The position numbers and the translations under genes were made by a program. The notes beneath the pieces are model-generated. The model saw only the letters and a program-made list of their open reading frames with translations, ran no database searches and was not told the origin of the DNA. A DNA stretch of 31,163 nt from Phoronis australis (lineage: Eukaryota; Phoronida; Phoronidae), in the NCBI GenBank assembly GCA_002633005.1, contig NMRA01000971.1, positions 1 to 31,163 of the forward strand, given 5' to 3'. Below are positions 9,942 to 21,086 of this stretch, piece after piece. Within the stretch, counting starts at the first letter, position 1. Each line of letters begins with the position of its first letter.

Positions 9942-10166
9942 TCAAGTTATTTTTTGAAATTCATCCTGGTACGGGAATTGGGGATAGTTAGGCCTATAAA
10001 AGATCTTTAACCCAGCCGCAGAGCGTCTAAAGCCGCGCACCGTACCAGTGACTGCGGGCAACTCATCGGGACTCAACTTTAACATCCTTCGCCACAGAGA
10101 TAACAACTCTTGGGCTGTCTCCGGTGAGTCCATTCTTTGTTGAATTATGTTTAGATAAATTCTCAC
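9942..10166 (-). other. Unrecognised 74-codon ORF beside the right TIR
   Basis: Starts at 10166 just inside the right inverted repeat and points toward the RLE-USP ORF. Its N-terminal half (MDSPETAQELLSLWRR) looks coding-like and locally GC-richer. No domain recognised; it may be a first exon of a second transposon gene or chance. Confidence 0.2.
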
Positions 10167-10192
10167 AGTAAACTCAACGCAGAACCAAATTT

Positions 10193-10350
10193 GGGCGCGA
10201 AATTCTTGCCTTCCAAAACGTGACTTCCGGAGTAGAGGACGAGTAATTAATTAAACTACGAAAAGCTGTAATTTAGTGAAAAATGTGTCTGGGATTATCA
10301 ACGAAACTTGTTTTTGCTCAAAATGACATGAAAAAAGGTTGCGTTTGCCT
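10193..10350 (-). repeat. Right terminal inverted repeat
   Basis: Reverse complement matches 7344-7502 at about 88%. The outermost bases on the plus strand read GCGTTTGCCT, followed by TTAA at 10351-10354. Confidence 0.88.
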
Positions 10351-10354
10351 TTAA

Positions 10355-12560
10355 CCACAACTGGAGCAGCTGATTGGCTGCCGGGACAGTAAACAATTAA
10401 GTAGTTTTCTCAAAGAACGTCACCAATTAGAAACATCGCCGACGTTAGGCATCAATGTCGATTGATGATGCAATTACTAAGCAAAACGATCGTGTCAGGT
10501 AAAGCATCCTTCGAACTGAACAGCGGTGTAGATCTCGGATTGGGTGCTATCGATTCACTCACAACCCACGACGAACCAATTTTCGAAGTATTTGCACCCA
10601 TGCAAAATGCCATACAACAGCTACGCTTCGTACTAAATCTGACAACGGCAAACTTACCAAACTCTGTGGTGAGATGTCCCGATTATACACTAACAATATT
10701 CCGACAATAAGTCACCGCGACACTGGTCGGTACCATTTTATACGATCGTGACTCAGAAATGTCGTCAATTAATGGTGTGTGTGTGAATGTACGTCTCGTT
10801 TTTATCGCAAAAAATATACGTGAAGATGACAACCCTTGGCTGTTGCTTGTCAAACGACGGTCGCAACTTGTCTTGCATCAGAATAATTATAAGTCGGCAA
10901 GAAATTCTCAAGCCCTCGTTTCTGGGACAGCATGCGCGACAGTATGAGTCATCTGTCACTCACATGTTACGGTCAATGTATCGCATACTCCAGTGGTGGG
11001 AACTTAGAGACGCACACCTCTCATGTCGCACATCAAAAGAGAACGCCGGCAGTACTAAATAAAATATTGCACCGGCGTGACTCAATTAAGCGCCTGGGTG
11101 TTGCATATACTCGAATGCATGTGACTATTAGATACCGCTGATTCAACTTTAGCCTTGTGACACATTCTATGAAATCAACATCGCGAAAGGGTGTACTTAC
11201 AAACCCCGCATGTGAATGTCGGGCAGTACGGCTTTGGGTACACTTTGGAGGCACGCACTGAAAGCGTGCAGTCAGCATGTCGATGGGTTGTGCTATGACG
11301 GGGACGGCGTATTTCCCTAATTTCAAGGCATAAAATGCCTTGTGCAATTGGTCTTTCACATCGAACGATAGTTTAAATATGACAACCTATTCGTAGCGCT
11401 AACATTTTCTGTCCAGATGTAGAAGCCAGCCAATTCAAAATTTAATCTTGTGTCTCAGCAAGTTCCATTTATATAAGCAACGTCTCAAGGGTAAACCTCC
11501 AAATTTAATTGTATTAACAAAAGAAATTAACAGCTATTACTCCAGTGAAAAAATTTACAAATGGAAAAATTTACAAACAGATGGTCACAAATGCATAATT
11601 TGATAGCAATGTAAGGATATTTTATCATTCCAAAATACTCTCCCCTCCCTTTTTTCAGAGCCATATACTACCATACTGTCTTGTATGTTTTTGTTTTCTT
11701 TTGTTAAATGTATTTCAAAATCCGGTTCACGTATACTTTTAACTTAGTAAACTTTATTTTCATTGAATTGTAAAGTAAGGCACGGGAACCCCAGACCTTT
11801 GTCCTTACTTATGTTGAACTGGGAGAATAAAAAAAAAAAAAAAATTTTCTGTCCTTTTTATTCAATGATATTTAGTTCCCACCTCAATCGGTTAGACTTT
11901 CCCGCAGGTCTCAGAAATCTGCGTGCAGCTAGCTGCATCGGCTAGGACTAAGTTTCGTATGCCTTGTGTAAATTGCCTTTGCCCTCAAATGAAGAATATT
12001 AGAAATACAAATTACGAATTTTGTCGTGTCAAGGCGGCGTCATAATTGTTGTGTTTGTTTTGTCTGTCGTTTTTTTGTTTGCTATTTTGCCCGTACTTCA
12101 ATAGCTTAGACTTTCTCGACGGCCTGTTGTTTGTGTCGATCTCAGTCATTTAAAATGCAAATTGACAAGTTGACCTATACTGTCGTTTTAGAATCTAATC
12201 CAATGCATACTATTTGGGTGGCAAGTAAAACAGGGTGACTTCCGACACAATTTCAACTAAAATTTGAATGTGCTGATGTCGCAGCGTATGCTCATAAAAT
12301 TATATTTTTCTTCATAGAAATCATGGTGAAACCAAAAAAGAAACCTGGTGGAAATATCTAAAAATGTATTTGGAATTTCACGGGACATATTTTGCGACAT
12401 AATTTCCCCAATTTGACCGCAAGAACTAATGTCGGATTAATTTGAATTCAGCCGTATTAGCAAATTCGTTGACTAATTATACATATTACTCACCAACGAC
12501 AAACATCACCTCCGAGACGGTCAGTAGCATGTTCCGTGACAATTAGCCGGTTTCCCCCCT
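10355..12560. other. No supported gene
   Basis: ORFs at 10462-10710 (+, 82 codons) and 11033-11359 (-, 108 codons) have no recognisable domain and no clear splice context. A diverged short repeat (TTAGACTTTC within a longer similar block) occurs near 11883-11930 and 12098-12140. A 16-A run lies near 11829. A strong minus-strand 5' splice-site sequence (GTGAGTAAT) ends a possible exon near 12497. Confidence 0.45.
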
Positions 12561-12566
12561 TATGTT

Positions 12567-12797
12567 TCAGTTTACTCGGATTCCGGCGCTAATCCATCCA
12601 AACGTTGTTTCTACATTTTCTTCATCTTCCATTTCGCCGTACATTTCATTGACCTCTTCCGCTGTAACGTCCATCCACGGCAAGGTCTTATGCTTTTCTG
12701 ACCCAAGTGCGAAAAGGCTCGGGTCATTCTTTTTTGTCATGCTGTGCATGAGCCTTTTGCTTCGTAAGATGTGTAACGCCGACGTACTCCCCGACAT
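12567..12797 (-). CDS. Coding-like ORF or first exon, unrecognised
   Basis: A 76-codon minus-strand ORF starting MSGSTSALHILRSKRLMHS. A Lys/Asp/Ser-rich part follows, then an acidic helix-like stretch (EEVNEMYGEMEDEENVE) before GWISAGIR. Codon choice and composition look like real protein, unlike most ORFs here. CGA followed by GTAAAC near 12575 could be a 5' splice site that removes the last two codons before the stop, making this a first coding exon with later exons at lower coordinates. I do not recognise the protein. No downstream exon was identified. Confidence 0.4.
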   Translation of the reverse strand: MSGSTSALHILRSKRLMHSMTKKNDPSLFALGSEKHKTLPWMDVTAEEVNEMYGEMEDEENVETTFGWISAGIRVN

Positions 12798-12799
12798 AA

Positions 12800-13960
12800 T
12801 CCCGTAATTATCACGGAGCGACTATAAACAGATTTGTTCTCTGGTACACACATTCCGCCAGGATGTTGCCGTGGGTCCGATGAATCTCCATTCATTGCCA
12901 ACCTGTCCCCCAATGCACAGAGGAACCCTGTGCTTTAATTGGTTCGTTAGACCCCGACGTCTTTGTGAATAAGCATTTGATGTTGGACTAAGAAAGTGGT
13001 TCCCACCGAGAACGCGCTACTGACTTCGGCGACGCTAGACTATCGAGGCACAGTGACTTGTAGGATATTACATAGACGTGGAAGTGTCGAGATAAGTGTC
13101 GTATATTATTTGAACATTGTTGTCTCTAACGGATGTAATTCTACAAATCTGTGACTTGAAGTATTCACTAGTCACTGTAAGGTAAGTTTCCTGTGACAAC
13201 AGACTCTTCAGTCCGTCTTGGGTCACAATGATGATGTCATTTGCGTCGATTAGAACGAGCGCCACCAAAGTTTCTTTTCGGCGCTAAAGGGGGTTCCTGA
13301 TGGGGTCAAACGATAGTAATTGGCGTAATTAGCTAATGTCAGGAGTAAAGGAAGGGGTGATATGTTTGTGTCGATCAATGATACATATATTTAACAATTG
13401 TTCAAAAGTCATTTGGCCGTTAATAGGGTCTTTAAGTCCTGTTATTCTATGCATTTTTTATTGTCTTGTAATTGTTTATGACCAGTTCTCAATGCTAGTG
13501 ACTTTTAAACATCTAGACCTAGAAATTTCAAATTTCAGTTAATAATTTGGAAAAAAAAATGTTTTTATTGCATTTTTACCACCCATGTTTTAAAGTGACT
13601 TCTGGAAACCAAGCTAGAATTTTGTAATGTTAGTTGAACATCTGTGGCTATGAGCATGTCCCTTTAGGGTATCACCTTTCTAACAATATTACAAGGTACT
13701 ATGCATTGCTCAAACAAACAAAAGGTGAGTCTAAAACAGCAAATTTTAAAGATTTGACTACGTAATTTTGGAACAACAGTCCGTGAATTTTCAACTGATG
13801 TAGACATAAGCACGTATCCCAATGAGAGATTTTTGTTGGGGAGGTCCTCATTTTTTGTGAGTGCACTAACAAACTTTGTCCTCAGTATCTTATGATGGTC
13901 CATTGTTTCTGACAAATGGTTACAACAACAGAGTATTACTAATACATGCACTTTCTGAGA
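12800..13960. other. No supported gene
   Basis: Upstream side of the 12567-12797 ORF, so it may hold its promoter, but no clear core element was seen. Near 13181 the plus strand has TGTAAG followed by GTAAGT, a strong 5' splice-site match without a convincing exon. The rest is AT-rich. Confidence 0.4.
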
Positions 13961-13963
13961 GTA

Positions 13964-14044
13964 ATCACACACACACACACANNNNNNNNNNNNNNNNNNN
14001 NNNNNNNNNNNNNNNNNNNNNNNNNNNNNNNNNNNNNNNNNNNA

Positions 14045-14127
<83 letters not shown>
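13964..14127. repeat. (CA)n microsatellite with 62-base gap
   Basis: ATCACACAC begins at 13964, runs into N from 13982 to 14043, and ATCACACAC starts again at 14044, followed by about 40 CA units ending in CTGTTACG. The repeated ATCACAC on both sides suggests that the gap may be an assembly artefact. ORFs read through it are spurious. Confidence 0.97.
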
Positions 14128-14128
<1 letters not shown>

Positions 14129-15659
14129 GTTACGACATAAACAAAAAGGTTCGAGTGTAAAGTTCTCCTATTTATTAAAAGATGATGAAACATGTTTTCT
14201 TAATCCAGTTCATTTCTCGACATTGGGTTTACTTAAGTAAGACAAATTATGCTTTCTGTGATGCAGAATAATATGTAACAAGCCAGAAAATGAGACATCT
14301 TACATTTCTTGTACTGAGAGATATTAAATGTGCATAGATTTTTCTCATTCAATGAAGGACTATAACTTGAATTTTGTTCTGGATAACAGTTCTGATGACA
14401 CCGTAGGCAGTTGGGTTGTTTGTTGACTCTCCCAGCTTCCAGTCATCAATCATTGCGATTATTATTATGATACAGTTTTGCCTGTGTTAAGGCCTATTAA
14501 TTCACAACCTATACCCACAAACTTTCTATATTGATCCTAAGAATAAACACCTCAATATCAAGAAATGCAGATTCGTGGGTTAGCTTACTCTTGGAGGTAA
14601 TTGGAAAGTGACATTATCTTTTGTGAAGTTGATCTTATTAGCTTTTCTTGATTTATTTTTTAAAGTGACTTTTAACCAATTTCCATTTGGTACTCGTCAA
14701 ATTGGATTAAAATTTTCATCAGTCATAATAGGTGGACTTCCTAAGGCTGAAAGAACTGACAATTCGTAATTGTGAGACCAGGCTGTACAAGTTTACCTGT
14801 GGTGCCATGTCATTTTGTTCGCTGAGCATGATGGCAAGGAATAGCGAACCATTAGTTCGTTGCAAGAACAAAAATCATTTCTCATCTGAATAAGTAACGA
14901 GTTGGTCTAAATCAAAATTAATTTTCAGCGTTGAAATTAGGGTTCATTTGCCGCTTATTTATGGCATGAAAATGATATGGAAGAAAAAATCATTAGGTTG
15001 ATCTGTGTATGAAAACTTTTTGTTCTTGGTGCAGTTTTGTAACAACAGTTGAAAATAGATTTCAATTACACGTTAAGTAATATGATATGTCATTCCAATT
15101 TAATTATGAAAAATGGATAAACTATAGTGCAATTACCTTGTGCCGCTTCATGTGAAAGCACGATTTCTCTCAGTCCATCAATGTTATCCTCCAAGTGGTT
15201 GATTGTGGTGTTATGCAATGAGACTTTCTTATCCTGCAATCAGTTATTTAACCCATTTGTTTGTAACTGTTTTGATTATCGCAACAGTGCTAAATACAAA
15301 ATTGCTTAACTCATTCATTCTCAATGAATCGCGACAAATGCTGAAGCCAATGTTCAGCTCACCACAGATGATGTCGGAAGTCATGAAACAATGTCAGAAG
15401 ACCTTTAAAATAAAGAATAATATGTCTAACGTGGGTGTTGTGTCTTATGACCGGCTACAGTTTACAGCCTAGGGTTCCATAAAATTGCGTGAAGCTGAAA
15501 AAACGACAAAGTAGAAAAAGGCTCTGTTATAATAACTTGTCCAATCGAAATGAATAATTGTGTTTTGGAAACTCAGCGGGACATATTTAAAGAGAAAGTC
15601 AACGTTTTTTATCAACAAAAAATAAATTTTAATTACCACCATGTTTAATGAGTGAAGCC
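14128..15659. other. No supported gene
   Basis: Mostly AT-rich. A minus-strand open stretch near 14490-14380 (MIDDWKLGESTNN, then PTAYGVIRT) follows a possible acceptor CTTAACACAG but lacks a good donor. An 89-codon plus ORF at 15203-15472 is unrecognised. Confidence 0.4.
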
Positions 15660-16558
15660 AAATCTCAAATCATTTACGAGACCTCATTGGCGTGTTTCTT
15701 GAAAAAAAAAAACTTTCAAGAGATATTTTAGTGAATTCGCGATCAATAATTTGTAATTCACAAAAAACGGCGATGACATTATTTTTTAAAACCTTTGCCT
15801 TATCTGAAATTGGCTGTGTGGCACTGCTTTTCAAGAAGCGCAGTGGAATTTTTTTGGAATACTTTACGAGACGTGCATAAATTCAACAATAGTGCGTTGA
15901 TTAAAATGAAGATGTGGAAACTAAAAGAACTCTACAAAGCTATGGTGATGTCCGAAATCATTGCACAGTTTTGAAAGTTTTTGGCGAACATTTATGAAAA
16001 AAATTGGCATTTGAAATCGGTTGCTTATCATTTACGAGCCTTCATTTACGGGACGACAATTTTATATTTAGGTCAAGTCCAATTAATTTCACCTACTATT
16101 GGCATGTGTGACATGAATATAGGTCAATTTTTCAAGAACGAGCACGTGCGCTTCAGCTGACATCGATACTGTCTGAAAATATTCGCTAAGGAAGTCAACA
16201 GAACTTTTGGGTAAGTTTTCAGTAATGTCACTTTTATAATTCACATGTTTTAGGGTCGTTATTAACGTACTAGAAGAAGTGACGAAATGCTTCCTGTGAA
16301 ACATACTTTGATTTGAATTTGCTTGACGTTGGTCTTGATAAGTTCTCGTAAAAAATTGTCACGTAAATGATATCCAGTGTCCCGTAAGTGATTTGTTCTA
16401 TTTTCACTCAAATTCATTTCGTTTTTAAGTAGTTATTAAATTATTATCTGTGACGATACATAACTTAATGCAGCTGACCTTGCAAAAATAATAATGACAT
16501 CTTTTATTTTATTTAATACCTATTAATTAGAGTTTGTCACTTTGGTTTGCGTTGCGGA

Positions 16559-16740
16559 ATGCCAAAATCCAAGTCTCAGCGGATGAAGGAATACTCTAGA
16601 GAGCCCGTAAAAAGGCACATCTCGGTGACGAATGGCTTAGAAGAGAAAGTGAATGAGTTACGGGTATTTCGTACCAGTGTCAGAACTGACAGAAGTACAA
16701 AAAGTAGGAAGACACCAACAGAGTGTTAGCTGAGACCAAA
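16559..16740 (+). pseudogene. N-terminal remnant of a repetitive 'MPKSKSQ' protein
   Basis: Begins MPKSKSQRMKEYSRE. In intact relatives, as I recall them, a basic Arg/Lys-rich helix follows and then a YYVPxSELTE-like phrase. Here that phrase occurs as YFVPVSELTEVQK in another frame (from 16665), so the region is frameshifted, and both frames end by about 16735. The family is abundant in invertebrate genomes and likely transposon-encoded; its function is unknown to me. Confidence 0.5.
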
Positions 16741-16755
16741 AAAGTCAATATATAA

Positions 16756-17049
16756 GTGAAGCAAGGCAATTTTGTTTCTAAATATGAAGGTTGCCGATAT
16801 CTCGGACAAGTCGTGGACACAGATGATGTTGACTTGCCTTTGAAGGTCAAGTTCTTGCAGCCGTCCAGTAAAATGAGTGGATTGTTTATGTGGCCGGCCG
16901 AAGGAAACAAGATTTGGCTACGGAAAGATGACATCCTGAATCTCGTCATGGACCTCGCACCTACTGGGAAAGCTGCAGAGCGTTCAAGGCATCAGATGAA
17001 TTGCTGGACTACCTTGATTTTTCCTAATGATGTTTTAAAGCCCAGTTAA
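16756..17049 (+). pseudogene. C-terminal remnant of the same repetitive protein
   Basis: Frame opens before the ATG and reads GNFVSKYEGCRYLGQVVD, then a variable acidic part, VKFLQPSSK, LFMWPAEGNKIW and KDDIL. This beta-rich pattern (YEG..Y.G.V, then WP, then a D-I-L end) resembles the small C-terminal module found in many repetitive invertebrate proteins starting MPKSK. The central several hundred residues are absent, and only about 20-30 bases lie between the two remnants. Recognition rests on pattern memory. Confidence 0.5.
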
Positions 17050-17455
17050 AATTGCCGTTAAAAGGTTTTTAACCTTAACAGTCTTTAGCCCAATTGTCAA
17101 CGCTTAAGTTGTCATTTATGGGACGTAACATGTGACGTGTTAGATGTCAGGCACAATTGTATAGCAAATGTTGTAAAAATGTTGAATGCAAACTTTTAGA
17201 TCTACCTGTAGATGTACATGTGAGTTGTGTTACAAATGTCTCCACATGCATCACAGACGGTTGAATTATAATCTGTTGTCATTTTTATTACGTAATCAGT
17301 TACATCAACTCATACAAGTGACAACAAATAGCCTTCAATACGTATACTATTCGTCATTATTTCATACCAGTTTTCCTGAAGTGTAGGTGGTCAGAAATAA
17401 TTTCCACCGACACAATATCACTTAGGGGACATGTTGTGTCATTTATGAGACGTCT

Positions 17456-18500
17456 TTAAATTCACTTAAGGATTTTTTAGTCATCACATTACTGGATATT
17501 GGATACCAGTTTTTGAATGGTTGATAGTCGCTAATGAAAATTAAGACAAGTGCAAATACCACGGCACCTGTTTTTATAAAACACAGTTATAAACAAATGA
17601 CGTGTTTTAAAAAAGTAAAAATTTAGTTCAAAAGTTAAATTTTTATATGTCCACGAAAAATACACAAGAAAGTAGAAAATACTAAGAGCCGTTTTCCTCA
17701 ATTTTAACAAGCATGCTGATTAATAAAATTGCACAATGATATTGTTCGTTGTCAATGATAACAAACTACACCGAAAATTAACCCAACGAACGCGTTTTTA
17801 TGTTTTCAAATAAATTATCCAGTTGCTCTAATAAAACAACAAACTCTATAACTGCACTTGCTGAGCTGAGGAAATTGTTCAAAACTTATCATTCATACGT
17901 TAAACTAAGAAAAAATAATACTTTAGCCCCAGATGAAGATACTTGAAAATCGAGTGTCTCAGGTGTCGAATTGTCGCAATCCATTGAGAATGGCTCACTA
18001 CCTAATAAGTGTATGTGTAGCATAGCTAAGATCACACAGATGCATAAAACAAATGTTTTGTCTGATGGTAGGGTTTTCCTCATGCATGAGTGTTTAAACA
18101 TTACATACAGAAACATATAGGTTATCCCTGATAGGAATTTATATAGATTATTACATGGGGAAGACAACAGCACCCGTAATGTAGAGCCAAGAGGAGTTTG
18201 GAGAATTATCTGCATAATCCAGAGGGTTCTAAGATAAGGGGGATGACTACTGAGAACATAATGTAATCATCACATACTGAAAGTTAAACATTGCAGTAAT
18301 TCGATCTACCTTTCTCAAGTCGCCTCAGCTTTGTCACTACTTTCAATGTCGGAGACCCAGGATTGGAGGTCGCGACATTTTAAGAAATGCCTAGTTGTTC
18401 TTGTTAAAATAATGTTTTTACTCAAAACCAATTGAAAAAATAAACACAACAGAAACGAGAGCGCTCGGAGGAGCGACACTTGGCGGAATTAATCCAAAAG
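17456..18500. other. No supported gene
   Basis: AT-rich. A 108-codon minus ORF at 17889-18215 shows no domain. At about 18405-18325 on the minus strand, DLQSWVSDIESSDKAEAT ending in a stop follows a possible CTAG acceptor; it is protein-like but isolated. Confidence 0.4.
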
Positions 18501-18506
18501 ACGACG

Positions 18507-18686
18507 AACACGATATCATTCATGTGACTAGCGAAGAAATCAAGTTGAGAGCATACAATAAACTACAATAAAGAAAGAAAGCCCGTTCAAAACTCTATCT
18601 AAAGTGGTAGTTTAGCAAACACGATAACATTCATGTGACTAGCGAAGAAATCAAATAGAGAGCATACAATCAACTACAATAAAGAA
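18507..18686 (+). repeat. Direct repeat, 69 bp, period 111
   Basis: Copies at 18507-18575 and 18618-18686 share AACACGATA, CATTCATGTGACTAGCGAAG and ACTACAATAAAGAA with few differences. The spacer (AAAGCCCGTTCAAAACTC onward) is itself similar to 18884-18926. Confidence 0.85.
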
Positions 18687-18799
18687 CAATAGATGGCGCA
18701 ACATGACGGTCCAGTCTGCAGTAGGACAGTGCTGGCTGGGTCAGTCTGGGTCAACTAGGCATAACCAAAACAAAGTGAGCTGAAAGCCAGCCAGCTGCG

Positions 18800-19025
18800 T
18801 GTGACCGAAGGAACAACGGTATCCGAAAATCTCGTATAATTCAAAAAGTAGACATCGTAGCGCAAAATGGAAAATATCTCCTGAAAGCCCGTCCAAATCT
18901 CTATGTAAAGTGGTAGTTTGGCAAAACTCCAAAAAATTTTTGAGAAAATTGAAAATTTGACGTTTTTTTGAAATTCAAAGTCAAATAACTTGAAAACAGT
19001 AAGTCTGAGAAATACGCTCTTGCAC
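18800..19025 (+). repeat. Left arm of a 4-kb-spaced inverted repeat pair
   Basis: Similar to the reverse complement of 22895-23120. Shared phrases in order: AATTCAAAAAGTAGACATC, AATGGAAAA, CTGAAAGCCCGT, GAAATTCAAAGTCAAATAAC, AAGTCTGAGAAA. The GAAAGCCCGTTCAAAACTC phrase also occurs near 18577 and, inverted, near 23790, so this is a dispersed family. Confidence 0.75.
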
Positions 19026-19027
19026 AC

Positions 19028-20990
19028 TGGTTAGACAACTGTGGTTCTCAGCGTTAAACACATTTTCCATGGGCTTTGCAATAATTCTCCTAAAGATGCT
19101 TAAAATGGACCGGATAAGGTCAATTAGTGCAAAGGTCATGTAACGTTCAAAATGTTCTATCTCTTACGTTTTTCAAGGAATTCTTTTCAATTTCAGCACA
19201 CTGGTGTAAGTCAACATGCCAATTGAAAACCCTATTTTACATCGCAATAGGCCTAACCAATCGGAAAAAGGTCAAAGGTGCAAACTAAAATTTTGAGCTA
19301 GAGAGTTCAGAATTACGTATCTGTTTACTTAGTGTGATTGAGTTTGAATTCTAAATTTTCAGGTCATTTGGTGAACCCATGGGGTCATTAGGTGCACTTT
19401 TCTTCTGAAAGTTTGACCACTTCATTCATCTTGTATTCTGAAGTGCTTAAAGTAAAACATCTGTGATTATTAGCATTAACCACACTTTTATTCGAGTTAA
19501 CAATTACTCCCTCATCGTGGCTCATAATGCACTGGAAGAGGTCAATTAGTGGAAAGGTAATCAAAAAATTAATAAGTAATTTCTCCTACAATTTTAAAGA
19601 ATTCCTTTTCATATTGGTAAACGGGTTGCTGTCAGTAACGTCCCATAATAATTCCAGTAATACGCACGCGCAGAGTCCGTTATTGTCAAGCCATGACAAT
19701 AATCTTTTTAGTTACTCTGCGCGTGTAAGCGCACAGTGCTTTTGTTCCTGGGTTTTCTTCAATTTTATTACTCTGCGCGTGTAAGCGCAGAGTACTGTTG
19801 TTCCTGGGTTTTCTTCAATTTTATTCTTATTCTTCTTATTCTTCTTCCGACCAACTTTGAGGCTTAATAACTCCAAATTGGGTGCAGGTACGGTCTTTAA
19901 ATTCAGCATATGACTTTTGACAGTATATAAATTTGATTGTTTATATAATCATATTCCATATTGCACCGGAAGAGGTCGTTTGGTGCAAAGGTAATAATTT
20001 TCAAAATGGTACTCCTCCTTCAGTTTTAAAGCTATCTTTTTCAAATTCGGTGCACAGGTATAAGTCAACATGACAATTTAAAAAATTACTTTTCTAAGTA
20101 ATCGGGTCAGCCGAACAGGTGAAATAGGTCAAAGGTCATTAGGTGCAAACTGAAATTTTGAGCTAGACACTTCAAATTGACAGGTCTGATTGCCACAAGT
20201 AAATCAAATAGAAATCCAAAGTTTCAGGTCATTTAGTGCAAACATGGGGTCATTAGGTCCATTTTTCTTCTGAAAATTTGACCTTTTCAATCAGCAAGTA
20301 TTCTGATGTGTCAATCGTTAGACAACTGTGATTCTCAGTGTTAAACACATTTTCCATGGGCTTTGCAATAATTCTAAAGGTGCTTAAAATGCACTGGATA
20401 GGGTCAATTGGTGCAAAGGTCATGTAACGTTCAAAACGTTTTTCGAGGAATTCTTTTCGCTTTCAGTACACTTCTGTAAGTCAACATGCCAATTGAACAA
20501 CCTACTTAGCTACGCAATAGGCCTAACAAATCAGAAAAAATAGGTCAAAGGTCATTGAGTGCAAAATTAAAATTTTGAACTAGAGACTTCAAAATTACAT
20601 ATCTGTTTACTAAATGCGATTGAGTTTGAATTTTACACTTTTGGGTCATTTGGTGCACCCATGGGGTCATTAGGTGCATTTTTCTTCTCAAAGCTTGTCC
20701 AATTCATTCATGTTGTATTCTTAAGTGCTTAAAGTAAAGCATCTGTGATTCTTAGCATCAACCACACTTTAAATTGGTTTTACAATTATTCCCTCATCTG
20801 GGTTCATAATGCACCGGAAGAGGTCAATTAGGGGAAAGGTCATCGAACATGTAATTTCTCCTACAATTTTAAAGAATTCCTTTTCATAATGGTAAATGGG
20901 TTGCTGTCAGTAACTTCCCATAACAATTCCTTTAATACGCACGTGCAGAGTCCATTTTTGTCACGCCGTGACAATAATCTTTCTAGTTGA
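19028..20990 (+). repeat. Satellite-like tandem array, ~430-bp unit, about five units
   Basis: An anchor close to AATGCACYGGAAGAGGTCAA recurs at 19104, 19526, 19970, 20388 and 20808 (spacings 422, 444, 418, 420). Other recurrent phrases are GGTCATTAGGTGCA, AAATTTTGAGCTAGA and TCAACATGCCAATTGAA. Units 1 and 4 resemble each other most (for example ACACATTTTCCATGGGCTTT in both), giving a longer period of about 1280 bp. Confidence 0.8.
19664..19824. repeat. Hairpin cluster with 56-bp tandem duplication
   Basis: Two 56-bp copies start at 19712 and 19768 with TTACTCTGCGCGTGTAAGCG. Copy 2 holds a perfect 9-bp stem (ACTCTGCGC, loop GTGTAA, GCGCAGAGT). CACGCGCAGAGT at 19664 pairs with ACTCTGCGCGTG at 19714, enclosing a further stem ATTGTCA/TGACAAT. 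A related stem TTGTCAC-GCC-GTGACAA occurs near 20958. Confidence 0.85.
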
Positions 20991-21086
20991 AGTTGTGTGT
21001 CTCATTTTTCACAGCATTTAGGGGTCGGTATAATGCCATTTGTTGAACATGCGATTATTTCGCGTCCTCATTTAAGCATTCTTTTT

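Larger units (their letters stand above)
7344..10350 (+). mobile_element. TTAA-flanked DNA transposon with long TIRs (Kolobok-like), carrying THAP remnant and RLE-USP ORF
   Basis: A 3007-bp unit bounded by inverted repeats of about 158 bp and TTAA on both sides. Ends read AGGCGAAAGCAACC and, inverted, AGGCAAACGCAACC. TTAA duplications together with an N-terminal THAP domain point to the Kolobok superfamily, whose transposases commonly carry THAP. No transposase catalytic core is visible; its place is taken by the RLE-USP ORF. The element is therefore non-autonomous. Superfamily assignment is an inference from TSD, TIR and THAP. Confidence 0.65.
15660..17455 (+). mobile_element. Internally deleted transposon-type gene with repeated 13-bp motif
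   Basis: N- and C-terminal ends of one common repetitive invertebrate protein lie back to back (16559-17049) and are surrounded by at least eight copies of a motif close to TCATTTAYGRGAC. Direct copies lie at 15670, 15860, 16042, 17112, 17418 and 17439, and inverted copies at 16358 and 16379. A partial copy is at 16028. Clustered short motifs near the ends are a usual sign of transposase-binding subterminal repeats. Boundaries and superfamily are not determined. Confidence 0.45.

Noticed and set aside
11033-11359. 108-codon minus-strand ORF
   Set aside because: No recognisable domain or splice context; composition is not convincing.
13876-14193. ORFs coding Thr-His or Cys-Val runs
   Set aside because: Translation of (CA)n and of N's.
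14375-14495. Minus-strand open stretch MIDDWKLGESTNN
   Set aside because: Possible acceptor but no adequate donor and no partner exon; too short to support.
18320-18410. Minus-strand DLQSWVSDIESSDKAEAT
   Set aside because: Protein-like, but isolated, with a weak acceptor and no partner exons.
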